This document shows, piece after piece, positions 53,708 through 64,000 of a DNA stretch of 64,000 nucleotides. A model generated the notes under the pieces. That model worked only from the letters and a program-made list of their open reading frames with translations. It was not told the origin of the DNA and did not search any database. Each line of letters begins with the position of its first letter. Within the stretch, counting starts at the first letter, position 1. A program made the position numbers and the translations under genes. This DNA is from Hoplostethus atlanticus. Taxonomy: Eukaryota > Chordata > Actinopteri > Trachichthyiformes > Trachichthyidae. The stretch is from positions 620,001 through 684,000 of the forward strand of contig JAXDDX010000087.1 of NCBI GenBank assembly GCA_034670405.1, given 5' to 3'.

Positions 53708-55204
53708 TTCCTGCCTTTTTGAATCGTATAAAAGAAGCATCAATGCAACAACTATGTAAATACATGTAAGTTAACCAATTCAACTCCTTGGTTTGTGATT
53801 TATATAAGGGAAAACATAATTGCGTTTCATTTACATTTGATAGGTTTCTGCAGTTAATGCCAGTTACAGTATCTCTTCTGAAATTACATTAGGTTGCCTA
53901 GTGAAGGAAATTGTTTTTTATAAACTGTGTATACTCCTATTTATATAAGCTTTTTCTAAATGTTGTTACTTATTAAATAACTGCCTCAGTATTGCGTATA
54001 ACATTCAGCTGTTACTTGGAAGTCGAACTTACCTAGAAGTGCATTCCTTCACCTTTTAAATGTTTGTGATAATGTAATTTTATGAGCAAATTTTATGTAT
54101 TTGTTAATTAATTGTTCAATAAATAAGTCAACATTAAACATGATGGTTCTTCTTGACTATTATAAAAAAGTGAGGCAAATTCATAAAATGAATGACTTGT
54201 TGGTTTGTATACCCAATTCTTTTTAAATGTGGATGACTGCGCAATAAAGGTGTGAGGATCATCAATTCATCATGAGGAGTGAGTCCTTAATGAAAGCAAA
54301 AAAGGCTGCAAATTTCTGTGTATAAATATATACTGTATATGTTTGCCATTTTGCTGTTGACATCTCCCTTTGTCAAAAAGCTGTTGTAGACATAACGCAT
54401 CACTAGCTTTATTTCACACTGAGAAAACACACACTAAAGGATAAAAAAAATCTATTGCTACTACAAACACAAAAAACCTGAATGAAATAACATTGAAATG
54501 AGCATAGGCAAGAGTCTACAACTGTACTTTAGGATAGCCAGATTCAACAAAGTTGAGTTTTGGAAGACATTTTGTTTGGTTAGTGAGGAGAAATCAGTTG
54601 GACAGCTTTACTATTATACTTGATTTTTCATCAGTCCTGATCTTTCCCACATAATTATTTTCCATATAATATACAACATTAATCACAATTAATGTAAAAA
54701 TGTTCTTATTGGACACATTTCCTGCTAACAAGTAATTTCCTTTTTGAAATTATAAGTAAGTGTCCAAAAATTGAATCAAATTAAAAATCCAACTATATCA
54801 ACTGCGCCCCGCCATACACACTGTATTTTTAATGGTATTGTATTTTCAATGGCCATAAATTAAACATTACTGCCTAGTTAGATACTGAACGTTTACCTTT
54901 TGATACAAGCCAATAAGCTGTAATAAGTGCTTGTGTAAGAACTACTAATTAAAGTATGCAAAGCACAATGATGCTGACATTATGTAGAGTAATCAGGGCT
55001 TTTATTGTCAGTAATCCTTATACCTGGCCTAATTCTGGAAATCATTTGCCAAAATGGCTAATCTTAAACCCAATTTTGTAAAATTTATCAGTGCTTATGA
55101 ATGATAAAACACCCTAGTATTTACCACCATGACAGAAAGAAAAAAGGAGAGCTGGGAGAAATATATATATACAGTTTCTAGATTCAAACTATAGGTGCTG
55201 CTGG

Positions 55205-58200
55205 TTAATGAGTCTGTTGCCAGCGTGAGGGCCAGTCCTTTTCTATCCAGCTTTGCAGCAGTCGCAACACATCAATACGCTGGTAGATCCGGCAAAGTTC
55301 GGTGAGCTCAGTGACCGTCTTCTGGTTGTAGCGCAGCAGAAACTCCTGTGTGGGGCTGTGGGACAAGGAGCCCTGGGTCCGGTGCTCCAGCAGGGTCAGT
55401 TCATCATAGCTCATTCCCCAGCGGCTGGCAAAGTTCTTCCAGTTCTTGATGGTGCAGTGGTTTGGGTCCAGTTTGAGTCGCAGTAAGTCCAGAAGATCCT
55501 TGTCGTTCATAAGGTCACTGATCTTGGGAGGAGGCGCTGGGAAGCAACACTTTTCACAGGAGCTGTTGAGGAACTGGAGCTCTTTGGGGAAGTCTAAGCG
55601 CAAACGGACAATGAAAAAGGAATTAGCCCTCACAACAAGCAAGTGTGCATTGTATAAGTGCATTATACACCAAAAAGTTTTTGGGAGATTGTCATCTTAC
55701 CTGTTGATGAGAACATAGACACCAAAATGATCCACGTTTCTGATAGGTTATTTGTTCCAGTGCTCCATGCTAACATTTTAGCATACACTATCATGACTAC
55801 TGAGTGATAATATGCCACTAGCATTGTGCAAAGTAAGAAGACTGACCTTTTAGTAATTGAAAGTTGTTGAATTAAATATCATTAATATATAATGATATAG
55901 CTGATGTAGCAAGGTTAATTTTTGGAACTATTTCAGGTGAGCAACCATGTCTTCATCCACTGTGCATTATTTTTTTATGCTGTGCAGTCTCCCATTGCCC
56001 ACCATCTTTACTTCCTATATAAACAGGGAAAGTAGTCCCTGCTGGTTCAAAACAGTATGTTATTTTTTAGATCATATTTCATGAACAATTTGAGATAATT
56101 TTTTGGACATTTTTGCCTTTATTAGACAGATAGTAGAGAGAGCAGACTGACATGCGACGAAGGTCCCAGGCCAGATTTGAACCCCGCTGATGTTACAATG
56201 TATGTGCCACCAGTACACCGTATTCCATGTAAATTTGACCAATCTTACATACAAAACTACCAGATTTAACCACATATCATTTAAGATAACTTACCATTTA
56301 GTTTTAGAGCTGCTACAAGTTCTCATCTTTTCACTTTGGAGATAATGCTAGTGGGCTACTATCCCTCAACATAGCGTATGCTAAAGTGTTAGCATGGAGC
56401 ACCAAAGTCATCGATCTACTGGGGACACATGGACAATTTTGGTGTGGGTTCTCATCACTAAGTTGACTAACGGGCCAATCTCCCAAAAACTTGTTCCTTT
56501 AATCATTTTATAGAATCAACAATGCTTGATATACCTGGTGAAATAGATGTTGTGCATATGCATTCCTCCCCATCTTCCACTGGCTACAACATATGGAGGG
56601 AAATACAAATCATTACTGTTACTAACATTGCCTTTTAACATTCCATCCATTTCTCTTGTAAGGCTAGCAAACAGACAATGACCTTTGCTTATCGTTTCAA
56701 GCCAGCAGAGTCAGCTTTCCCATCAGCATATGATTTAAGAAGAGACCATCGTTGTAGGTTCCTGTCAATGCCCATGTGCAGAGCATATATATATTTCCTC
56801 AAATGTGAACGCATTGTAAACAGCTTGTCATACTGACCTGTCTTATTCGGTCTGAAGGGGGGGTCAGGTATCCAGAGGGCATGGAGCTCAGATGGAGTGT
56901 CACTGCATCTGGTGGAGACAAACAGACAAGTCAGATATCTGCCATGTTGTTGAGGAGGCATGAAACCTATTCATTTGTCCAGGCTCTGCTATTCTCTTGC
57001 TGGTCGTCCATGTTGAGTTGCATTTTCAGATGCCATTTGAATCACACATCAAACCCGATTCACACCTACGATTGTGTTGTAAATCTGATCTGAAAAGGTC
57101 ATGGAAAAAAATCTGATTTGAGCTGCCTGTCTGAGCATAGTTTAAGAGTATGCCAAAATACATCATGCATGAGTGGATTGTTGAACATAAGAATGTGCTG
57201 ATGTATGGTTTGGGAAAAGGTGCCTAACTTGACCGCCTAACTTACCATGAGGATCCGTCACTTGGACTGGGTAGTTGGCCTCCAAGGACTGAGAAAGAGG
57301 GAGACACAAAGATAACATCAGAGAAGAGTAACATGAATGAAGCTAATAAAGGGAAACGTGAGAAAAAAAACCAAATTCTTCAGCTTTGTTAAACCTTGTC
57401 TTGGGAGCTTTACATTCTGCTCAAGAGACAGAGAGAACATGTGAGGTCGGAGTCTGTAACTGTGGAAGAAAATTACACTCCGGTGTGTTTGAATAAAGAG
57501 GGACCAGCTTGCTACAACTTGTTCCTCAATGAGCCCTCAGGTGCTAGAAATCACAGGACATTGTGCTCAGTTATGGTACATTTCTCACCAGATTACTGTA
57601 AGACTCTTCTTTTAAAAAGGGAACGACAATGAGAAATCAGCATAAAGCAAACTTGTCTTTTTTGCAACATCACTTTGTCAACAAGACACATATAATTGAC
57701 GGGCTTTCACAAAAGTTAACAAGTAAATGAATGAGCAAATAAAGGTGCTTACAATTTCTGCCATAAAGCTGCTGGTATCTGTGTCCTCCACTGGTTCAGA
57801 GGTGATTCTGTCTGTAATGAAAAAGGCAGCATGAATACGTTAATAAAGATAATAATGCGTTAATAAAGAACAGCACAGGCCTTATTTGATTGGATTTTCA
57901 CAAATATGTGTTGCTCTCTCACTCTGAAACTATGACAATCGCTGAAAATATGAGCAATCATACAATGCTGGATCGTACGTATCAACCACAGACATGCAAT
58001 CACACTCATTTCCTAAAACCAGTAACCAAATTCTGGTGCAAAAATATGACGTGACAGTGTAGGCAGTAAAACTAGGCAGTAATGACTCACCATGATGCTA
58101 AATGATCCGAACTACAAACTTCAATTCATTTTCTTTAAAAGACTTCATGCAACCAACATCAGTCTTGATTCGACTTTTTTTTTTCAACTGACTTGACCAC

Positions 58201-61200
58201 CACTCCACTACATCCCTGAATGTTTGCAAAGCTGTTTTTGCTTGAAAGCATTCTCCTTGCTGAAAACAGTGAAAATAATGTACAACACCTGCTTGGAAAG
58301 TTCTTAAATGAAAGCATATTGAATGTACTAAGCGCTGAAAAGGCACATTTCGAGCAAGCTCATTCACGGATGAGTTGTAAGAGAGGCACAAAGGCAGCTT
58401 TTCAGCTCTAGGAAATACCTGGACAAGGCCATGTGGGCCTTCATCAGTCTACGTCACTGTGAAGCTATTGTATCCAAAGGGCTCCAAATAAAGAACTCTC
58501 CTGGCCTTTCTTGGGTTACACTCTGTGACGACGAAACTTTAATTTGCATGGGAAACGAGGATTAAGATTAAAATGCGCTCAGGTGTATCCAGACCACTTC
58601 CAACATGCAGCTTTCAAGATTTTGCTGTTAAAACAGGGCTGATAAAAGTAATACACTAAAAGTGTTGAAAGTGAAACTAGCCTATATTCCAGATGAGAAT
58701 TCATCAAAAGACACTCAGCCTCACTTCCTATAACTATAAATAGCATGGAAAGTTGCTTCAGCGGTGTTGTGTCACTAATAAGGTTTAATAAGTAAAGTTG
58801 ATTATTTGGCCAAAACCCACTTTCTGGCCCGTACTTTGTTTTGGAAAAAAAACTCCCCACCTATTGGAGTGCCGTGCCATTTTCTGCTCAGCGATGGAGG
58901 ACGGTGCTACAAGCGAGCGATTGGCTCCGCAACGCAATTTCACTATTATTTCACAATTTCACAATTTCATTATTATCATTATTAGATAATTTTATAAATG
59001 ACTTAAGGCCCCGTAATCAACTGTGTGTTTCGGTGGAATGACCGTGACTTGGACTATCAGACCTTGCAGACGGACACATAAAGACACACCAATCATCTGT
59101 AAAAAACATTTTCATCCATTATATGGAATTAAACTGGGTCAATAATGGGTCACACACAGTGAACTGAGGGGAAAAATAACGCTGAATCACCAGGATCACA
59201 TGGTCAGTTTAAAGAACAGCCCACGCAAGACTAATGGGAAACGTTGTAAGGAGCGCGTCACTTGTTCTCTGATGGTGGCTGGACTATTGTTTCTACTCTA
59301 CATAGTTTAACTATCACTGCTTCTTACTCATGGCAGAGACTTTGGGACCGACAAGGTGTTTCACAATGTTGTTACACACAGAATATTTTGGGGGTGGGGG
59401 GATCATTTTGCTACCCTGACTGAATTACTGAATACTTTTTTAAAAACGTAGTCGGTAAACTATGACAAACAACAATGTAAACAGAAATTCAGAAAGGAGA
59501 GATGAGACCCTATCTTCGTGCAAACTCCATTAGTTTAATACTACTTACAAAGATGTATACTATGAATTAATGTCAAACAGATTTATATTATGCCAGTGTG
59601 TTTGTACCTGACCCTATACAACCAACTACAAGTCCACTGTTGAATACTACCAGTACTGCACTAATACAGATACATCATTTGCTGCTGCTCACATGATCTT
59701 CTGCCACTGGTTATTCACTGCTACTCCACCTCCCTACGGCTTGTACAGTATGCCCGTAAAAGAAAATCCCCCCTCAGATACTCTTACGCTGTTAGATCTC
59801 ATCAACTTGTGATGTTCAATGTATTCCAGGAGTTATTTTGTGATGAAGTGTCATATTTTACTTTTTTTCCTTCAACCTGCTTCGTCTACTTCTACTTCAG
59901 TTGGTGATTTCTTATGTTTTCCAGAATTGCAAAAAAGGGGGGCATGAACTTGTTGCTTTCAAGCATAGGTGGGCGTGTGGCTATATAAATATAGCTAGCA
60001 ACTAGCTGCACCCCTTACCCAAAACACAACATGTCTTGTGGCTGCATTGCATTCTGGTCTATCTTGGCTACTGCATTGCATTCTGGTCTATCTTCGCTAA
60101 TGTCGGTGGAGAAATTGGTCTCTCTCCTCTTTCTCCCTGTATGATTGTAGAAAGAAGCCCTTGCTCTTTCATTCTGAGGGGCCGACACCAAAACCTGCCA
60201 TTTACCGTTGATGTTTTAGATAAATGAAACCTTTTCTGATATCAAACTCCATTGTAGCTGCACTGAAAGTATCTCGACATGACGTGAAGTCGTCTATGTT
60301 TGGCCAGTTATCCACAGGAATAAGAAACATACACCACCAAACAACAAAATGGAACATCGCCATTACCTGTTTAAGTGTTTTAACGAGCCATACAGTCAGT
60401 ATAAGGCCCTATATCCAGTCACTCAATTACCAAGTGTAAGTCAAACCCCCGGATCAGTTCGAGCATTGTTTCTCCCTCTCTGGGAATGCGAGGGCATGTA
60501 ACTGCACGCTCTGGATAAAGTTCAAGAGATGAAATATAAACCACATCATAATACATTGCTTAGGGCCATAATTCCACACAGGTGAACCTAGCTTTGCTCC
60601 GTTTTGACCACCCATGCCTTGTATGAAAGGATAAGCACAGTTTCTAAGCAGGCGTTTGCTCTGTCATGATTTTGTTTCCACACATGGCTGGTGGTGAATG
60701 GCAAGCTAATACCTGAGCCAGTGCGTGGTGATGTCTAGACCGAGAGCAAAGATAGACATACACTTTGTACAAACTGCCAGGCTTTGTTTTTGGGGAGTTG
60801 CACAAAGCTGAACTGATAGATCAGCTTGCCAATATTGTCCTTTTATTAAATATCATATATTGGCAAGTCATGCCATGTCATCCATCTCTGATCCCGATGG
60901 AGGTTCTTCCCTGACCACAGCTATATAAAAACAGTGTGTTAAACTGGACATGAGTTTTTCTTCTCTTTGCACCTTTTATTTATTCATTTAATTATTCAAC
61001 AATGTTTTTTATAAACCGATTCATAAATTAAATGTATACCAGAGTTTACCTATGATGTTGAAGCAGCGTTCACATCGTATCTGCCGATCTGCCGACTGGG
61101 AAAAAAAAACCGTTCAGCCTCCTAGTGGTAATTACAGGTAAGACTCCGATATCTCCCACTTGGCATCTCGAATTGCGGAAGTGTGTCGACACAGGCGCCA

Positions 61201-62663
61201 AACGTGGCAGCGAATCCACTGGTTAATTATCAGTTATATTCAAAAGCAGGCAACATCTGCTACAGTTTGTTTATGTTTGATTTGAAATTCATAAATAAAG
61301 AAAATTCCGGATGCGGGCATTTCAACGAGTTAAACACATCAACACTTCCTAGTGGTCACAACAGGTCATCCTGATGAACAGGTCATCCTGTTCTTCCCCT
61401 TCTTCTGATATGACATGAGTCTCAGCTAGAAGTAATTCATTACCCTGGGTTTCAATGGAGAGTTTCAGTATCCCAAGGTCTAAATGCTGTTTCAGAGGCT
61501 TTTCCACCCTGACGAGAATAAAACTCTGGAGGGAAACACTGAATACTTGTCATTTTTTGGCATGAAAATGGTCAAATTTAAAGATATTGAATATAGGCGC
61601 AAAAATATCAGCACTGGCATTGGCTTTCATTGGGTTGGTCAAACCCTAGAGAGGCTGCATTGGAAAGATCCCGTATGAAGGTTTAACTGGACACTTGTCG
61701 CTTATAGTTAAAAGTATCTTCATCAACTCATTCAATATAAAGCGACGCTCTCATCCGGAGGTAAATTAAAGCATGACAATGAAACTTAACTGCAGTGAAG
61801 TACAAAACGGCCACAAATGTAAAAACACACACACTGAAGATGAGACTTGCGTGGGACACTGTGGAGCCGTTGTTTTCTAGGAGTCATTGTTCTTGTTCTT
61901 ATTCAGCTAACAAACGTCTCCTCCTCAAGACCCAACAAGCATCTGTCCCCCGCACAGAACACTAACCACTGAACATTCATATGAATGAGGGAAAGAGACC
62001 ATTTGTACTTTGATACCTGCCTCATGGAATATTCCAGTTTGAGGGGGACAGCCACCCAAGACAACCTCATGCCTTAACCTTTTGGTTCTGTGACAATATG
62101 GGTGGTTAATAGACCATCTAATGAGCCTATAATTCATATCTATGTATTATCTATGAATTCCCTATAATTCACTTCTATGAATTATAGGCTCATTGGGCGA
62201 CAAATAGCCTATAAATAAAAAAGGTGGCGGTGTTTTCCATTCATAGAGAGGGGATTTTTAATGTTATGCTCATGGAAACTTATTCTAGCATTTGCTGTTT
62301 CCCCCCCCCACACAATATTAATAAACTATGTCGTCAAAAGCTAAAACTAGTTGAAAAAGAAAACCACACACACAAATAAAATAAAAATAAAGTAAAATAC
62401 AAATTAATATTCTAAAATATTTCTATAGTGACAATACTACAAAAATAGCCCAACATTACCTGGTCTCAAAGTGTTTTTTTAGTGTGAAATGTTATGTAAT
62501 GTTGGTCATAAAAAACAAAAACGAGCAAAAATTTAACAAGTATAGGCATGACGTTACATCCTTTAGTGTAACCTTCATGACTGTACCCTCTGTGATTAAG
62601 ACACAAGCTAATAAGACATTTGTACTTACCAAATGGCTCCTTAAAGGCCCTCAAACTGGTCAT
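55205..62663 (-). CDS. edaradd: EDARADD, EDAR-associated death-domain adaptor
   Basis: Cytoplasmic adaptor that binds the EDAR receptor through death-domain pairing and leads to TRAF/NF-kB signalling in scale, tooth and fin development. Coding exons: 62663..62630, 57811..57753, 57288..57246, 56908..56838 and 55573..55205; 576 nt, 191 codons plus stop (human 205-215). Exon 1 [11 protein letters not shown] is short, like human isoform B; exon 2 carries [11 protein letters not shown], exon 3 [10 protein letters not shown], both aligned to human. The death domain is in the last exon: [58 protein letters not shown] and a final WIEKDWPSR. Acceptors of exons 4 and 5 were chosen because they keep frame; alternatives at 56902 and 55593 exist, the latter out of frame. 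Poly(A) signal 55006..55001. Confidence 0.88.
55760..56402. mobile_element. Inverted-repeat element (intact relative of the nested-block outer element)
   Basis: The left end GTGCTCCATGCTAACATTTT (55760) and the minus-strand right end GTGCTCCATGCTAACACTTT (56402) continue as inverted copies for about 85 bases, through CTAGCATT and CAAAGT..AGAAGA-like blocks. The interior is AT-rich and carries a SINE at 56097-56219. It lies in edaradd intron 4. No transposase. Confidence 0.7.
56097..56219 (-). mobile_element. tRNA-derived SINE, same family as 12807-12970
   Basis: On the minus strand: B box GGTTCAAATC, then TGGCCTGGGACCTTCGTCGC, ATGTCA, and a tail CTAATAAAGGCAAAAATGTC. The A-box region is degraded. 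It is inserted inside the inverted-repeat element. Confidence 0.75.
59766..59885 (+). repeat. Short dispersed repeat (pair with 21988-22105)
   Basis: CAGATACTCTTACGCTGTTAG, then CAATGTATTCCAGGAGTT, TTTTGTGATGAAG and CCTTCAACCTGCTTCG, matching exo1 intron 7 in order and orientation. Confidence 0.5.
60830..61050 (+). repeat. Dispersed repeat family R1, copy 3, module 1
   Basis: TTATTAAATATCATATATTG, CATCTCTGATCCCGATGGAG, CTTCCCTGACCACAGCTATA, TTTAATTATTCAACAATGTT and CAGAGTTTACCTATGATG follow the same order as in the copies at 23942 and 48160. Confidence 0.65.
61480..61640 (+). repeat. Dispersed repeat family R1, copy 3, module 2
   Basis: GGCTTTTCCACCCTGACGAG, GGAAACACTGAATACTTGTC, TTTTGGCATGAAAATGG and CAAAAATATCAGCACTG match 48480-48615. 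About 430 bases of other sequence separate it from module 1. Confidence 0.55.
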
Positions 62664-63080
62664 TTTTGCAGTACTGACGTATCGCATGCAGAGCAGACTA
62701 AAAGTATTCGATAAATACAGTCTGTACAACCTAAAAGCACTAAAACATGGACTAACAACGATGGGTGATACTGAGTTCCGGCGCCAGCCCAGCGGCGGCG
62801 TGTCTACTGAAACTCATGTAGTGCTGAAAATAAATCGGGATCAATGCTGCCTTCAGGGTCTCCTCGTAAGCTCCAACTTTCCACTACACAAGTGATAAAT
62901 ACGACCTGACACGCCCCCTAAACATCACATCTGGGCAGCTAAGGTATCATAGTGTCTTTCTCAATATGCCTTCTTGTGTCCTCCATGATGCGTTTAATCT
63001 AATATCTAGGATTTAGGATTCTAAAACATACGAACATTGAGGAAGGAGGGCAGGTAAAGAGCCCAGAAGTTTACTTACCA
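62630..63080 (-). promoter_or_regulatory. edaradd 5' region and probable promoter
   Basis: Upstream of the ATG at 62663 lies a short GC-rich patch (GGCGCCAGCCCAGCGGCGGC at about 62779-62798) in otherwise AT-rich DNA. A second strong donor GGCTG|GTAAGT at 63079/63078 on the same strand could belong to an alternative upstream first exon. The start site cannot be fixed from sequence. Confidence 0.4.
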
Positions 63081-63274
63081 GCCACAGATGTATCAGATGA
63101 TGAATGACATATCACGCCCAAACAAGTGGACTGTTGTTGAACCGCTGTCCAAGACAACTTGGGAAAAATGTTCTCCGCAAGTATCCAAGTATCGACTTGG
63201 AATTCTTGGATAACCACTGAAAACACTGAATGTTCCAGTGTGTTTACCATGTTCAGTCGTTTGCTGGGTCGTTT

Positions 63275-63780
63275 GTTACATTGCATTACAGGCATTTGGC
63301 AGAGGCTTTTATCCAAAGCGACATAGGTAGAACCACTAGTCACCAGAAATCGTAAGTGCATTTCCTCCCTAAACAAGCATCTAAGAGCATAACCAGTGCT
63401 AAGGTAAAAGTGCAAGTTAGTTAGCTACCTACTTTTTAATTAAACAAATGAGACAAATAAGTAAATCAAATAAACAAGAGCTAATAAACAAGAGCTCAGA
63501 CAAATAAGTCCTAAGAGGAAGAGTCAGGGTAGTGTTTCTTGAAGAGGTGGGTTTTCAGCCTGCGGCGAAAGATGGGCAGCGACTCTGCTGTCCTGACATC
63601 AGTGGGGAGTTCATTCCACCACTGTGGGGCCAGGACAGAGAAAAGCCGTGACCGTGTAGATCGGCCACAGGGGCCTCTGAGCGACGGGGCAACCAGTCGC
63701 CTCGTGTGCAGCTCAAACTTACAATTGTAACATTTCCCACAGCACTTGAGGGCACCATAAAGATAAGCGAGCCAAGGTGC
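63275..63780 (+). repeat. High-copy teleost dispersed repeat
   Basis: Starts with CATTACAGGCATTTGGCAGA and CTTTTATCCAAAGCGACATA (the same motif as at 108-160), then GAAGAGGTGGGTTTTCAGCC, AAGATGGGCAGCGACTCTGC and TTCATTCCACCACTGTGGGG. These blocks travel together in many fish genomes as I remember them. Open frames here are part of the repeat. Confidence 0.7.
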
Positions 63781-64000
63781 TGCTCAGACTATCGCTGGGG
63801 TTCATCCATAACCTCCCACATTAATGTGTAATGGTTTAATGAGCTTGGACAGCAGAGTGAGAGATCACTTCTCCCTAGGGTCGCAGACAGGCTTGTAGTA
63901 TTGAAGGGTAAACCCAATTAATCTTAATCTACACATCTAAACCCGAGTTTAACACCTTTTTAGGCTGACATAAATCTTTACATCAAATTTAGAGAACATA
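63781..64000. other. Right edge, nothing recognised
   Basis: No coding stretch, RNA gene or repeat recognised in the last 220 bases. Confidence 0.4.

Larger units (their letters stand above)
57820..62620. other. edaradd intron 1
   Basis: About 4.8 kb, AT-rich, with the two dispersed repeats listed separately and a perfect 18-bp inverted repeat at 62121-62193. No further exon was recognised; a donor CATG|GTGAGT at 58090 follows a stop in the needed frame and was not used. Confidence 0.5.

Noticed and set aside
55593..55613. More pyrimidine-rich acceptor at 55594/55593 for the edaradd death-domain exon
   Set aside because: It shifts the death domain out of frame with exon 4; the CAG acceptor leading to 55573 keeps frame.
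58090..58110. edaradd first exon at the CATG|GTGAGT donor
   Set aside because: In the phase required by exon 2 there is a TAG just upstream and no ATG after it.
63539..63758. Overlapping 63- and 67-codon frames on both strands
   Set aside because: They fall inside a high-copy teleost repeat with no coding role that I know of.

Overview
The window is vertebrate nuclear DNA, almost certainly from a teleost fish. Genes are split by GT-AG introns, and intergenic and intronic DNA is AT-rich. The repeats are those typical of ray-finned fish: tRNA-derived SINEs ending in AATAAAGGCAAAA, L2/CR1-type and L1/Tx1-type LINEs, Tc1 relics and TTTGA-type 3' tails. No bacterial or phage-like feature is present.

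Five protein-coding genes can be built from splice sites that keep frame. On the minus strand at the left, exons 1-2 of birc6 (3347-676) run off the left edge, and upstream of it in the same orientation lies complete yipf4 (16215-11789, six exons, 237 codons). Diverging from yipf4 is complete exo1 on the plus strand (17976-24517, twelve coding exons, 759 codons). Far to the right are an AHNAK/periaxin-like giant-repeat gene on the plus strand (47176-53707, about 1473 codons) and, converging on it, edaradd on the minus strand (62663-55205, five coding exons, 191 codons). The order yipf4 then birc6 matches human 2p22, and exo1 and edaradd both sit on human 1q42-q43, so the window appears to lie on a fish synteny breakpoint (inference from recalled human maps).

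The 28.6-39.1 kb block is the most structured non-genic part. It reads as a stack of nested mobile elements. An outer inverted-repeat element (left half about 28.67-28.85 kb, right half about 38.69-39.10 kb) holds an old LINE whose coding pieces appear in order at 28.9, 31.5, 36.85, 37.53 and 38.35 kb. That LINE is cut by a 5'-truncated L1-type element with a 10-bp target-site duplication, by a nearly intact L2-type element with an SGNH-hydrolase ORF1 and an endonuclease/RT ORF2 broken by one TGA codon, and by a Tc1 fragment. An intact relative of the outer element lies at 55.76-56.40 kb and carries a SINE.

Elsewhere there are several families of short dispersed repeats with two to four copies inside the window, mostly in exo1 introns, the AHNAK-like gene and edaradd intron 1. 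The five genes are functionally unrelated: ubiquitin ligation/apoptosis inhibition, Golgi membrane traffic, mismatch-repair exonuclease, scaffold protein, and ectodysplasin signalling. I did not find a novel gene system; the nested transposon block and the repeat families are the most unusual content.
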